The notes under the pieces are model-generated. The model saw only the letters and a list, made by a program, of their open reading frames with translations, did not search any database and was not told the origin of the DNA. Both the position numbers and the translations under genes were made by a program. From Rugamonas aquatica (GTDB lineage: Bacteria > Pseudomonadota > Gammaproteobacteria > Burkholderiales > Burkholderiaceae_D): a DNA stretch of 64,000 nt. Positions 35,004-43,506 of the stretch are shown here, piece by piece. Position 1 is the first letter of the stretch; the number at the start of each line of letters is the position of its first letter. The DNA lies in NCBI RefSeq assembly GCF_009380215.1, contig NZ_WHUG01000015.1:101061-165060 (forward strand), read 5' to 3'.

Positions 35004-35033
35004 CGAAAAAAAAGCGAACTTCGGTCCGCTTTC
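35004..35033 (-). terminator. Rho-independent terminator downstream of phaC
   Basis: On the minus strand AAAGCGGA and TTCGCTTT pair (one G-T wobble) around CCGAAG, followed by eight T. It lies about 130 bases after the phaC stop and about 40 bases before the phaR start, separating the two transcripts. Confidence 0.7.
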
Positions 35034-35162
35034 CCACTAGCCTACTTTACCTATTATAGAGGGGAAAAAGCATATCTTGCACAATCTGATATAACTTTTA
35101 GGTTTTATTGCAACGCAACCAAATTTACAGATCGACAATAAGACGCCTTTCCCCCACCGCTT

Positions 35163-36899
35163 TTAGTCGGCCCGCACCTTCACGTAACGGCCCGGTGCGG
35201 GCTCGATAGCTACGTAACGGGCATTGCCCGGCTTGGCCTTGGGCTTGACGTCCTTGCCGCCGTGCTCGGCCAGGAAGGCGGCCCACTCCGGCCACCAGCT
35301 ACCCGGGTTCTCGGTGGCGCCGGCCATCCAGGCTTCGGCATCCTGCGGCTTGGCGGCGGCGCGGCCCAGCGGCTTGTCGTTGGTCCAGTAGCTGCGCTTG
35401 TTCTTCACCGGCGAGTTGATCACGCCGGCGATGTGGCCGGACGCGCCCAAGATGAAGCGGTTGGCCTTGACCTTGCCCGGATTGAGGATGTTCATCGAAC
35501 CGAAGGCCGACATCCACGGCACGATGTGGTCTTCCCGCGAGCCGTAGATGAAGGCCGGGGCGTCGACGCTGGCCAGGTCGACCTTCTGCCCCGCCACCTT
35601 CAGCTTGCCGGTCTTGAGCTTGTTCTCCAGGTAGGTGTTGCGCAGGTACCAGCAGAACATCGGGCCCGGCAGGTTGGTGCTGTCCGAGTTCCAGTACAAC
35701 AAATCGAACGGTGGCGGCTCATTGCCCTTCAGGTAGTTGGACTGCACGTAGTTCCACACCAGGTCGTTCGGACGCAGGCTGGAGAAGGTGCTGGCCAGGT
35801 CGCGGCCCGGCATCAGGCCGCCGGCCTTGAGCTGCTGCTCGCGCATGGACACCTGGGCTTCGTCGACGAACACGTCCAGCACGCCGGTATCGCTGAAGTC
35901 GAGGAAGGTGGTCAGCAGCGTCAGGCTGGAGGCCGGCTTCTCGCCGCGCGCCGCCAGCACCGACAGCGCGGTCGACACCAGCGTGCCGCCGACGCAGAAG
36001 CCCAGCATGTTCATCTGCTCCTGGCCGCTGATATCCTGCACCACGTGGACGGCTTCGATCACGCCCTGGTCGACATAATCGTCCCAGGTGGTGCCGGCCA
36101 GCGATTGATCCGGATTGCTCCACGAGATCAGGAACACGCTGTTGCCCTGCTCCACCGCGTAGCGCACCAGCGAGTTTTCCGGCTGCAGGTCAAGAATGTA
36201 GAACTTGTTGATGCAAGGCGGCACCATCAGCAGCGGACGCTGGTGCACGGTGGCCGTCACCGGCTTGTACTGGATCAGCTGGAACAGCGGGTTTTCATAC
36301 ACCACCGTGCCTTCGGTCGTGGCCAGGTTGCGGCCCACTTCGAACGCCGATTCGTCGGACAGCGAGATATGGCCCTTGTTCATGTCGGCCAGCATATTGG
36401 CCAGGCCCTTGGTCAGGCTCTCGCCCTTGGTTTCGATCAGCTTTTGCTGCGCTTCGGGATTGGTGGCCAGGAAGTTGGCCGGCGACATGGCGTCGATGAT
36501 CTGCTGCACGGCAAAGCGGATCTTCTGCTTTTGCTGGCCGGAGGTTTCCACCGTATCGACCATGGCATTCAGGAATTTGGCGTTCAGCAGGTATGATGCC
36601 GCATTGAATGACGACATGGGATTGCCCTGCCAGGCGGACGAGGTGAAGCGGCGGTCGGCCACTTCCGGCGATTTGCCGGACAAAAACTCCTGCCACAAAT
36701 CGCCAAAATCTTGCATGTACTGGTTTTTCAGCTGCTCCATGGCCTCCGGCTTCACCGAGGCGCCCACATCCTGCATCATGGCGGCCAGCGGGTTGGCCTC
36801 CGTGGTCGGCGCCATGTTGAACCAGGATTGCCACTGTCCGGGGTCGCTCATCTGCGACATCCAGGCGTTGGCAATGGCTTGAGGATCTGGCAAATTCAT
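35163..36899 (-). CDS. phaC: Class I poly(R)-hydroxyalkanoate synthase PhaC
   Basis: PhaC polymerises (R)-3-hydroxyacyl-CoA, mainly 3-hydroxybutyryl-CoA, into storage polyester on granules. The 578-residue protein has the class I length and the lipase-box-like GFCVGG with Cys302 as the active-site nucleophile. The catalytic Asp region (IYGSREDHIVPW) and His region (GASGHIAGVINSP) are both present. The N-terminal about 190 residues form the class I dimer/granule-binding part. phaR follows downstream; phaA and phaB are not in this window. Confidence 0.95.
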   Translation of the reverse strand: MNLPDPQAIANAWMSQMSDPGQWQSWFNMAPTTEANPLAAMMQDVGASVKPEAMEQLKNQYMQDFGDLWQEFLSGKSPEVADRRFTSSAWQGNPMSSFNAASYLLNAKFLNAMVDTVETSGQQKQKIRFAVQQIIDAMSPANFLATNPEAQQKLIETKGESLTKGLANMLADMNKGHISLSDESAFEVGRNLATTEGTVVYENPLFQLIQYKPVTATVHQRPLLMVPPCINKFYILDLQPENSLVRYAVEQGNSVFLISWSNPDQSLAGTTWDDYVDQGVIEAVHVVQDISGQEQMNMLGFCVGGTLVSTALSVLAARGEKPASSLTLLTTFLDFSDTGVLDVFVDEAQVSMREQQLKAGGLMPGRDLASTFSSLRPNDLVWNYVQSNYLKGNEPPPFDLLYWNSDSTNLPGPMFCWYLRNTYLENKLKTGKLKVAGQKVDLASVDAPAFIYGSREDHIVPWMSAFGSMNILNPGKVKANRFILGASGHIAGVINSPVKNKRSYWTNDKPLGRAAAKPQDAEAWMAGATENPGSWWPEWAAFLAEHGGKDVKPKAKPGNARYVAIEPAPGRYVKVRAD

Positions 36900-36944
36900 G
36901 TTTGATTCCCTAAAAATAGTTAAATATCTTTACCTGGGCTGCTG

Positions 36945-37169
36945 ATGCTGATTGTTGCTATTGCTTGGATATACGTGGTCGGACTGATGGCTCTGACCGA
37001 GCCCACCGTCGTTGCGGGAATTGTAACGTTTTTGTTCTACTGCGTGCTGCCACTGAGCACTTTGATTTACATCGCCGGCACCGGCAAGCGCAAAGCGCGG
37101 CGCCGCGCCGCCGAATTGGCCGCGCACGAGGCGCGCCAGGCCGCCGCCAAGGCCGACGGCGAAGCCTAA
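36945..37169 (+). CDS. Small membrane protein, unknown function
   Basis: This 74-residue protein has two hydrophobic segments (about residues 1-20 and 22-46, MLIVAIAWIYVVGLMALTEP then VAGIVTFLFYCVLPLSTLIY). A basic and Ala-rich tail follows (GKRKARRRAAELAAHEARQA). The same arrangement occurs between phaC and pgeF in related bacteria, which supports a real gene, but no role is known. It is divergent from phaC and convergent with pgeF (17 bases). Confidence 0.7.
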   Translation: MLIVAIAWIYVVGLMALTEPTVVAGIVTFLFYCVLPLSTLIYIAGTGKRKARRRAAELAAHEARQAAAKADGEA

Positions 37170-37186
37170 GCCAGGGCGGGTAAAAC

Positions 37187-37978
37187 TCATTTGATCCAAA
37201 TCAGGGCTGCCTGCCGGCCGGTGACGCCGTCGCGGCGGTAGGAATAAAAGCGGCCGGAATTGGAGACGGTGCAGAACTCGCCACCGTGCACCTGTTGCAC
37301 GCCGGCCCGGTGCAGCAGATAGCGCGCCAGGCCGTAGATATCGGCCAGGTGTTTGCCGGGCTTGCCCTCGATGGGCGAAAACGCCGCCTCCACGTGGCGC
37401 ACGCCGGACGCGTCGACCGCGCCGCTCAGGAAAGCCTCGCGCACCTCCGCCCCCACTTCGAACTGATAGGCGCCAATGGCCGGGCCCATCCAGGCCATCA
37501 ACTCGCCGGCGCCGGCCGCGCGCATCGATTCCACCGTGTTCTCCAGCACGCCTGCGGCCAGCCCGCGCCAGCCGGCATGCGCCGCCGCCACGGTCTTGCC
37601 TTCGACATCGCAGAACAGCACCGGCAGGCAGTCGGCCGTCATGATGACGCAGACCTTGCCCGGCGTGGTCGTCAGGCTGGCGTCCGCTTCCGGCACCTCC
37701 TGCGGCCCCAGCCGGGACAGATTGGCCACCGCCGTGCCGTGCACCTGCGTCAGCCAGCCCGGGTCGCCGGGCAGCATGGAACGCAGGATTTCACGGTTGC
37801 GGGCGACGTTGTGCGGCTGGTCGCCGACGTGGGTGCCCAGGTTCAGGCCGCCCTGGCCCATGCCGTCGTCATACGGCGCGGGGCTGACGCCGCCACGCCG
37901 CGTAGTCGACAGTGCCCCTACCCCGTCGGGCAAGCCCGGCCAGTGCGGCACCAACCATTGCTGCTGAAGTGTAGACAT
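37187..37978 (-). CDS. pgeF: Peptidoglycan editing factor PgeF (laccase-domain YfiH family)
   Basis: PgeF removes wrongly incorporated serine from UDP-MurNAc-tripeptide precursors; the family was earlier called multicopper laccase-like. The 263-residue protein has the family metal-site pattern: LTQVHGTAV, the TADCLPVLFCD stretch, AAHAGWRGLAAGV and a late EFCTVSNSGRFYSYRRDG. The start at 37978 overlaps the rluD stop by one base (TAATG), so the two are in one operon and translation is probably coupled. Confidence 0.93.
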   Translation of the reverse strand: MSTLQQQWLVPHWPGLPDGVGALSTTRRGGVSPAPYDDGMGQGGLNLGTHVGDQPHNVARNREILRSMLPGDPGWLTQVHGTAVANLSRLGPQEVPEADASLTTTPGKVCVIMTADCLPVLFCDVEGKTVAAAHAGWRGLAAGVLENTVESMRAAGAGELMAWMGPAIGAYQFEVGAEVREAFLSGAVDASGVRHVEAAFSPIEGKPGKHLADIYGLARYLLHRAGVQQVHGGEFCTVSNSGRFYSYRRDGVTGRQAALIWIK

Positions 37979-39039
37979 TAATTCTGTTCCGGTTCCGTTG
38001 CCTCGATGCCGGCACGGGCCAGCAGTTCGGCAAAATCGTCGGCCAGCGGCACGGTCCATTCGCATTGCTCGCCGGTGGCCGGATGAACCAGGCCCAGGCG
38101 ACGTGCCTGCAGCGCCTGGCGCGGGAAGTAATCGGCCAGATGCTGCTTGCCGTACGTCGTATCGCCGACCAGCGGGAAGCCGATCGACATCATGTGCACG
38201 CGGATCTGGTGGGTGCGGCCCGTTTCCAGACGGCACTGCACCAGCGTCACGGGGCGGCCTTCGCCCAGCTTGCCGCCGCCCAGCACCTGGTAGTGGGTGA
38301 TGGCCGGCTTGGAGCCCATACCGGTCGACACCGCCATCTTGATGCGGTCTTTCGGGTGGCGGCCCATCGACGCATCGATAGTACCGCTAATGCGCGGCAT
38401 GCCCCACACGACTGCGTAGTACTCGCGCTTGACGGTGCGGGCGGCCAGCTGGCGCACCAGGTCGGTCTGCGACGGCAGCGTCTTGCCGACCACCATCAGG
38501 CCGCTGGTATCCTTGTCCAGGCGGTGGACGATGCCGGCGCGCGGCACGCCGGCCAGCTGCGGACAGTGGTGCAGCAGGCCGTTCAGCAGCGTGCCGGACC
38601 AGTTGCCGGCGCCCGGATGGACCACCAGGCCGGCCGGCTTGTTGATGACCATCAGGTGCTCATCTTCGTAAACGATGTTAAGTTCCATCGGTTCCGGTTT
38701 AAAAGCCTCGTCTTCCGGCGCCGGTTGGGGCAGAATGACGATCTTCTCGTCGCCATAGACGGTGTCCTTGGTGCTTTTGGCCGGTTTGCCATCGACGGTG
38801 ACGAAGCCGTCGGTGATCCACATTTGCAGGCGGCCGCGCGAGAATTGCGGCACCAGGTGGGAAATCACCTTGTCCAGGCGTTCGCCGCAGACTTCCGGGG
38901 TCAGTTCCAGATGGATCGGAGCCAGGCCGTCGTCGTCGCCAAAATCACCGTCTTGCGCGTCCTCGATGTGCAGCAGGTCGGCGTCGGAGTCATGATCGGA
39001 GGAAGATTCGGCCAAATTCGGCTTTGGAGTTAATATCAC
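37978..39039 (-). CDS. rluD: 23S rRNA pseudouridine synthase RluD
   Basis: RluD isomerises uridines 1911, 1915 and 1917 in helix 69 of 23S rRNA. The 353-residue protein has an acidic N-terminal extension (DHDSDADLLHIEDAQDGDFG), an S4-type RNA-binding domain (ERLDKVISHLVPQFSRGRLQ) and the catalytic RluA-family domain with HRLDKDTSGLMVV, whose Asp is the nucleophile. The start codon is GTG at 39039. It overlaps pgeF and is divergent from bamD, a classic neighbourhood in betaproteobacteria. Confidence 0.95.
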   Translation of the reverse strand: MILTPKPNLAESSSDHDSDADLLHIEDAQDGDFGDDDGLAPIHLELTPEVCGERLDKVISHLVPQFSRGRLQMWITDGFVTVDGKPAKSTKDTVYGDEKIVILPQPAPEDEAFKPEPMELNIVYEDEHLMVINKPAGLVVHPGAGNWSGTLLNGLLHHCPQLAGVPRAGIVHRLDKDTSGLMVVGKTLPSQTDLVRQLAARTVKREYYAVVWGMPRISGTIDASMGRHPKDRIKMAVSTGMGSKPAITHYQVLGGGKLGEGRPVTLVQCRLETGRTHQIRVHMMSIGFPLVGDTTYGKQHLADYFPRQALQARRLGLVHPATGEQCEWTVPLADDFAELLARAGIEATEPEQN

Positions 39040-39054
39040 AGCATTCCCATCGGC

Positions 39055-39060
39055 TATAAT
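39055..39060 (+). promoter_or_regulatory. Candidate -10 hexamer for bamD
   Basis: TATAAT stands 45 bases before the bamD ATG, in the short divergent space with rluD. No good -35 hexamer lies at the right distance, so only the -10 is supported. Confidence 0.4.
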
Positions 39061-39104
39061 CAGCCTATTGTAAAACTTTGGTTAAACAGCTTCTTGCAAA
39101 ACAT

Positions 39105-39905
39105 ATGCAAAAAAAATTGAAAGTAGTCGCAGCAACGTTGGTTCTGCTTAGTTTGTCCGCTTGCGGTTTGTTCTCGGAGAAAATCGACGAGACTAAAGGT
39201 TGGAGCGCTACGAAATTATACTCGGAGGCGAGCGAAGAGCTGGAAGGACAGCACTACGAACGCGCAATTCAGTTGTACGAGAAGCTGGAATCGAGCTATC
39301 CGTTCGGCACTTACGCCCAGCAGGCGCAGATGCAGATCGCTTACGCCTACTACAAATCGCAGGACCAGGCCCAGGCGCTGGCAGCGGTAGAGCGCTTCAT
39401 CAAGCTGCACCCGAACCACGCCAACGTCGACTACATGTACTACCTGCGCGGCCTGATCAACTTCAACGACCAGATCGGCTTCCTGAACTTCATCTACGAG
39501 CAGGATGCCACCGAACGCGACCCGAAAGCCACGCGCGAAGCATACGCGGCCTTCAAACAGCTGGTGGACAAATTCCCGAACAGCAAGTATACGCCGGATT
39601 CGCTCGATCGTATGCGTTATCTGACCAATGCGATGGCTTCGTATGAAGTGCACGTGGCGCGCTACTACTACCGCCGCGGCGCCTACCTGGCAGCGGCCAA
39701 CCGCGCCATGGGCATCATGAACGATTACCGCGACTCGCCGGCCATCGAGGAAGCGCTGTTCATCATGATCCGCAGCTACGACAAGCTGGGCATGACCGAG
39801 CTGCGCGACGACACGATGCGTGTTTTCAAGCTGAACTACCCTTCCAGCAAGTTCCTCGACGAAGGCAAAAAAGCCGAACGTCACTGGTGGAAGCTCTGGA
39901 ACTAA
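39105..39905 (+). CDS. bamD: Outer membrane protein assembly lipoprotein BamD
   Basis: BamD is an essential partner of BamA in inserting beta-barrel proteins into the outer membrane. The 266-residue protein starts with a lipoprotein signal peptide (MQKKLKVVAATLVLLSLSAC, lipid on Cys20). Five TPR-like helix pairs follow (ATKLYSEASEELEGQHYERA, AIQLYEKLESSYPFGTYAQQ, and others) and the end is KAERHWWKLWN. A longer start at TTG 39078 is excluded because it would disturb the signal peptide. It is divergent from rluD. Confidence 0.96.
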   Translation: MQKKLKVVAATLVLLSLSACGLFSEKIDETKGWSATKLYSEASEELEGQHYERAIQLYEKLESSYPFGTYAQQAQMQIAYAYYKSQDQAQALAAVERFIKLHPNHANVDYMYYLRGLINFNDQIGFLNFIYEQDATERDPKATREAYAAFKQLVDKFPNSKYTPDSLDRMRYLTNAMASYEVHVARYYYRRGAYLAAANRAMGIMNDYRDSPAIEEALFIMIRSYDKLGMTELRDDTMRVFKLNYPSSKFLDEGKKAERHWWKLWN

Positions 39906-39931
39906 GCTGAATTTCAGCTGAAACCCAGCAA

Positions 39932-39958
39932 AAACCGGGGCCCACGCCCCGGTTTTTT
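39932..39958. terminator. Bidirectional terminator between bamD and yaaA
   Basis: AACCGGGGC and GCCCCGGTT form a strong stem around CCAC, flanked by A on the left and six T on the right. It terminates bamD on the plus strand and yaaA, whose stop is at 39974, on the minus strand. Confidence 0.9.
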
Positions 39959-39973
39959 ATTATTTACCCCGTT

Positions 39974-40744
39974 TTACGCTTCGACCCGGCGGCGGAATAT
40001 CCAGGTCTTGTCGTCCGAATCCTTCTTGTCGAAGGCATAGCCGTCGACGTTGAATTTCTTCAGCTTGTGCGGATCGGTGATGCCCTTGACGGCGGCGAAA
40101 CGCGCCATCAGCCCGCGCGCCCGCTTGGCGTAGAACGAAATGATCTTGTATTTGCCGTTTTTCCAGTCCTCGAACTGCGGCGTGATGACCGGCACGTCCA
40201 GCAGCTTGGGCTTGACCGACTTGAAGTATTCCTCGGACGCCAGGTTGACCAGCGTCTCGGCGCCCTGCTCGGCCGCCGTCTTGTTCAGCGCCTGGGTGAT
40301 GGTCTCGCCCCAGAACGCGTACAAGTCCTTGCCGCGCGGGTTGCTCAGGCGGGTGCCCATTTCCAGCCGGTGCGGATGGATCAGGTCCAGCGGCCGCAGC
40401 ATGCCGTACAGGCCGGACAGGATGCGGATGCGCGATTGCGCATAATCGAGCTGGGCCGGCTTGAGGCTGCGCGCATCCAGGCCGCCGTAGACGTCGCCGT
40501 TGAAGGCCATCACGGCCTGGCGGCCTTCGGCGGTATCGTGGGTCCACGTGGCATAGCGGGCAACGTTGAGCGCCGACAGGTTGTCGGACAAATCCATCAA
40601 CTCGCCGATCTGCGCCGGCGAAAATTCGCGCAGACGCTCGATCAGCTGGGCTGAGTGGTCGAGAAAATCGGGTTGGGAGTGCAACTTGGTGGTCGGAGGG
40701 GTCTCCAGGTCGAGACTTTTTGCAGGCGAAAGCACTATCAGCAT
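39974..40744 (-). CDS. yaaA: Peroxide stress protein YaaA (DUF328)
   Basis: YaaA lowers free intracellular iron and DNA damage under hydrogen peroxide stress. The 256-residue protein is complete for the UPF0246 family: MLIVLSPAKSLDLETPPTTK, FNGDVYGGLDA, ILSGLYGMLRPLDLIHPHRL, NPRGKDLYAFWG and the C-terminal FNVDGYAFDKKDSDD. The start at ATG 40744 gives the family N-terminus; six upstream residues are not part of it. It is divergent from the PIN-domain gene. Confidence 0.95.
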   Translation of the reverse strand: MLIVLSPAKSLDLETPPTTKLHSQPDFLDHSAQLIERLREFSPAQIGELMDLSDNLSALNVARYATWTHDTAEGRQAVMAFNGDVYGGLDARSLKPAQLDYAQSRIRILSGLYGMLRPLDLIHPHRLEMGTRLSNPRGKDLYAFWGETITQALNKTAAEQGAETLVNLASEEYFKSVKPKLLDVPVITPQFEDWKNGKYKIISFYAKRARGLMARFAAVKGITDPHKLKKFNVDGYAFDKKDSDDKTWIFRRRVEA

Positions 40745-40779
40745 AAGATTCCAGATAAACATAATTACGAACTAAGCAC

Positions 40780-41229
40780 ATGATACCTGTTCCAGAAAAA
40801 CTCACACCGCCGCGCATCGTTATCGATACCAACGTCTGCCTCGACCTGTTCGTGTTCAAGGACCCGCGCTGGGCCGGCCTGCTGGCGGCGCTGGAAAGCG
40901 GCGCGGTCGAAGCGATCACCCGTTCGGACTGCCGCGACGAGTACAACATCGTGCTGCACTACAAGCACCTGCCGCTGGACGACGACAGCCGCCCGCTGGC
41001 CGCCGCCCGCTTCGACCAGCTGATCAAGGTGGTCGCCCCGCCCGAGTCCGGCATCCGCCTGCCGGTCTGCACCGACAAGGACGACCAGAAGTTCCTCGAA
41101 GTGGCGCGCGACGCCAACGCCGCCATCCTCATCACCAAGGACAAGGCCTTGCTGAAACTGGCGCGCCGCCTGGCCAAGGCCGGCATGTTCAAGGTCATGG
41201 TGCCCGAGGCGTGGAGCCTGGAAAGTTAA
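40780..41229 (+). CDS. PIN-domain protein, putative RNase (COG1569-type)
   Basis: This 149-residue protein has the PIN nuclease acidic residues: Asp in RIVIDTNVCLDLF, an acidic DEYN in the middle, and Asp residues in CTDKDDQKFLEVARD and AAILITKDKAL. The group is called the PIN-family toxin component, but no antitoxin gene is next to it: the neighbours are yaaA (divergent) and an aminotransferase 68 bases downstream. A lone regulatory or RNA-processing nuclease is as likely as a toxin. Confidence 0.82.
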   Translation: MIPVPEKLTPPRIVIDTNVCLDLFVFKDPRWAGLLAALESGAVEAITRSDCRDEYNIVLHYKHLPLDDDSRPLAAARFDQLIKVVAPPESGIRLPVCTDKDDQKFLEVARDANAAILITKDKALLKLARRLAKAGMFKVMVPEAWSLES

Positions 41230-41297
41230 GGTTTTTTCACCACACCAAACCCGGCGCGCTGAGCTAGAATAGGCTATCCATCCACTATCCAGCCGCC

Positions 41298-42488
41298 ATG
41301 AACAGCCGTAATAATCTGCCGAGCAGCACGCCTTTCACGCCCACCCTGACGAGCCGCCTGCCGGCCGTCGGCACCACCGTATTCACCCGCATGTCCACGC
41401 TGGCCGCGCAAGCGAACGCGGTCAACCTGGGCCAGGGCTTCCCTGACTTTGGCTGCGAACGCAGCCTGCTGCAAGCCGTCAACGACGCCATGCAGGCCGA
41501 TTTCAACCAGTATCCGATGATGAGCGGCGCGCCTGTGCTGCGCAACGCCATCGTCGCCAAGATCGCGGCCCTGTACGGCCATCAGTACGACGTCAACAGC
41601 GAGATCACCGTCACCGCCGGCGCCACCCAGGCGCTGACCACCGCCATCCTGTGCTGCGTGCATCCGGGCGACGAGGTCATCGTCATCGAGCCGAGCTACG
41701 ACAGCTATGTGCCGGCGATTACGCTGGCCGGCGGCGTGCCGGTGCTGGTGCAGATGGAAGCCGGCGCCGACGGCTACACCGTGCCGTGGTCCAAGGTCGC
41801 GGCGGCCGTGAGCGGCAAGACCCGCCTGATCGTCATCAACACCCCACATAACCCGACCGGCAGCGTGCTGCGCGTGGCCGACATGGACGCGCTGGCCGAC
41901 ATCGTGCGCGGCACGGACGTGCTGATCCTGTCGGACGAAGTCTACGAACACATGGTCTACGACGGCGCCCGCCACGAGTCGGTGTGCCGCTATCCGGAAC
42001 TGGCGGCGCGCGCCTTCGTCGTCTCCAGCTTCGGCAAGACTTACCACGTCACCGGCTGGAAGGTCGGCTATGTCGCCGCGCCGGCCGCGTTGATGGCGGA
42101 GTTCCGCAAGGTCCACCAGTACAACGTCTTCACCGTCAACACGCCCATGCAGCATGGCATCGCCAGCTACATGGCCGATCCCAAGCCCTACCTGGAACTG
42201 CCGGCGTTCTACCAGCGCAAGCGCGACCTGTTCCGCGAGGGCTTGCAGGGTTCGCGCTTCGAACTGCTGCCGGCCGACGGCACCTATTTCCAGTGCGTGC
42301 GCTACGATAAGATTTCATCGCAAACGGAAGCGGAGTTTGCGGAGTGGCTGACCACCGAGATCAAGGTGGCGGCGATACCGGTATCGGCGTTTTACCAGCA
42401 AGGCAAGGAATCGGGCATCGTGCGTTTCTGCTTTGCCAAACAAGATGAGACCCTGGCACTCGCACTGGAGCGACTGGGCAAAGTTTAA
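41298..42488 (+). CDS. PLP-dependent aminotransferase (methionine aminotransferase-like)
   Basis: This 396-residue cytoplasmic enzyme is of the class I/II aminotransferase fold. Motifs seen are LGQGFPDFGC, TAGATQALTTAI, NTPHNPTGSVL, SDEVYEHMVYDG and the PLP lysine in SSFGKTYHVTGWKVGY. The sequence resembles the YbdL/kynurenine-aminotransferase-like methionine transaminase group, whose members make 4-methylthio-2-oxobutyrate. The substrate is inferred from the family. It begins 68 bases after the PIN-domain gene and is followed by the HD-GYP-like gene after 16 bases. Confidence 0.9.
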   Translation: MNSRNNLPSSTPFTPTLTSRLPAVGTTVFTRMSTLAAQANAVNLGQGFPDFGCERSLLQAVNDAMQADFNQYPMMSGAPVLRNAIVAKIAALYGHQYDVNSEITVTAGATQALTTAILCCVHPGDEVIVIEPSYDSYVPAITLAGGVPVLVQMEAGADGYTVPWSKVAAAVSGKTRLIVINTPHNPTGSVLRVADMDALADIVRGTDVLILSDEVYEHMVYDGARHESVCRYPELAARAFVVSSFGKTYHVTGWKVGYVAAPAALMAEFRKVHQYNVFTVNTPMQHGIASYMADPKPYLELPAFYQRKRDLFREGLQGSRFELLPADGTYFQCVRYDKISSQTEAEFAEWLTTEIKVAAIPVSAFYQQGKESGIVRFCFAKQDETLALALERLGKV

Positions 42489-42504
42489 TTCGGGGACAAG
42501 AATC

Positions 42505-43494
42505 ATGGCCGATACCAACCAGGCGGACGCCCCGCTCGAAGCGGGCGTCTTCGCGGAACAAGAACCGCCGCCGTCGGTGCTGCATCTGCTCAATCAGTCG
42601 AACCGCCGGCTGGAGCGCCTGCTGCAAAACCTGCGCAACGAACACAACGCCGAAAGCGAAGTGCGCGACATCGCGCGCGACGTGATCCATGCGGTCGAGC
42701 TCAATCCCGACATCGCGCTGGCCTGCATCTTCCTGTGCCAGATCGCCGGCAGCTACGCGGTGCGCCACTGTATCGAAACGGCGGTCGTGGTGGTGGTGGT
42801 CGCGCACAGCCAGAACAAGAGTCCGGTGGAAACGCTGACCGTGACGGCGGCCGCGCTGACCATGAATGTCGGCATGCTGCGCCATAACGAAACCTTCCAG
42901 AACAAGAACACGCCGCTGAGCAGCGAGGAAATGGCCATCGTGCGCCGCCACCCGGAGGAAAGCGTGGACATGCTCAAGTACGCGGGCATCCAGGATGACG
43001 AGTGGATTTCCTGCGTGCTGCTGCACCACGAGAACGATGAAGGCAGCGGCTATCCGGCCGGGGTCGCCAGTCCGGAGGTGACGCAGAATGCCAAGCTGCT
43101 GAGTTTGGCGGACAGGTATTGTGCGCAGGTGTCGGCGCGTAATTACCGCCGCTCGATCCTGCCGGACCAGGCCTTGCGCAATCTGGTCGAAGACAAGGTG
43201 GCGCCGGTCGATCCTGCGCTGGCGCAGTGCTTCCAGCGCGAGCTGGGGGATTTCCCGCCGGGGGCGCTGGTGCGCCTGGCGAGCGGAGAGATTGGCGTGG
43301 TCAGCCGCCGTCAGGGCGGCGCGGGCGGTTTGCAGGTGCACTGCCTGCGCGATCCTGCGGGCGCGGCATTGTCGCCTGCCGTGCAGCGCAGCACAGCCGA
43401 TCAGGCCTGCACGATCGCCCAGGCGCTCAGCGAGGACGATGCTTCGATCCGCTTCAGCATGAAGCAGATCTGGGGCGCGCAGGCCAGCCTCTGA
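42505..43494 (+). CDS. Degenerate HD-GYP domain protein
   Basis: This 329-residue protein has the HD-GYP scaffold, the fold that hydrolyses cyclic di-GMP, but several metal ligands appear changed. The expected HD pair in the second motif is replaced (MNVGMLRHN in place of HDIGK) and the first His region reads YAVRHCIETAVVV. The later HHENDEGSGYPAG still carries HHE and a GYP-like GSGYP. Loss of metal ligands suggests little or no phosphodiesterase activity and perhaps a binding or scaffold role. The start lies 16 bases after the aminotransferase stop. The gene is convergent with mshN (12 bases). Confidence 0.8.
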   Translation: MADTNQADAPLEAGVFAEQEPPPSVLHLLNQSNRRLERLLQNLRNEHNAESEVRDIARDVIHAVELNPDIALACIFLCQIAGSYAVRHCIETAVVVVVVAHSQNKSPVETLTVTAAALTMNVGMLRHNETFQNKNTPLSSEEMAIVRRHPEESVDMLKYAGIQDDEWISCVLLHHENDEGSGYPAGVASPEVTQNAKLLSLADRYCAQVSARNYRRSILPDQALRNLVEDKVAPVDPALAQCFQRELGDFPPGALVRLASGEIGVVSRRQGGAGGLQVHCLRDPAGAALSPAVQRSTADQACTIAQALSEDDASIRFSMKQIWGAQASL

Positions 43495-43506
43495 GCCACC
43501 GCCGGC

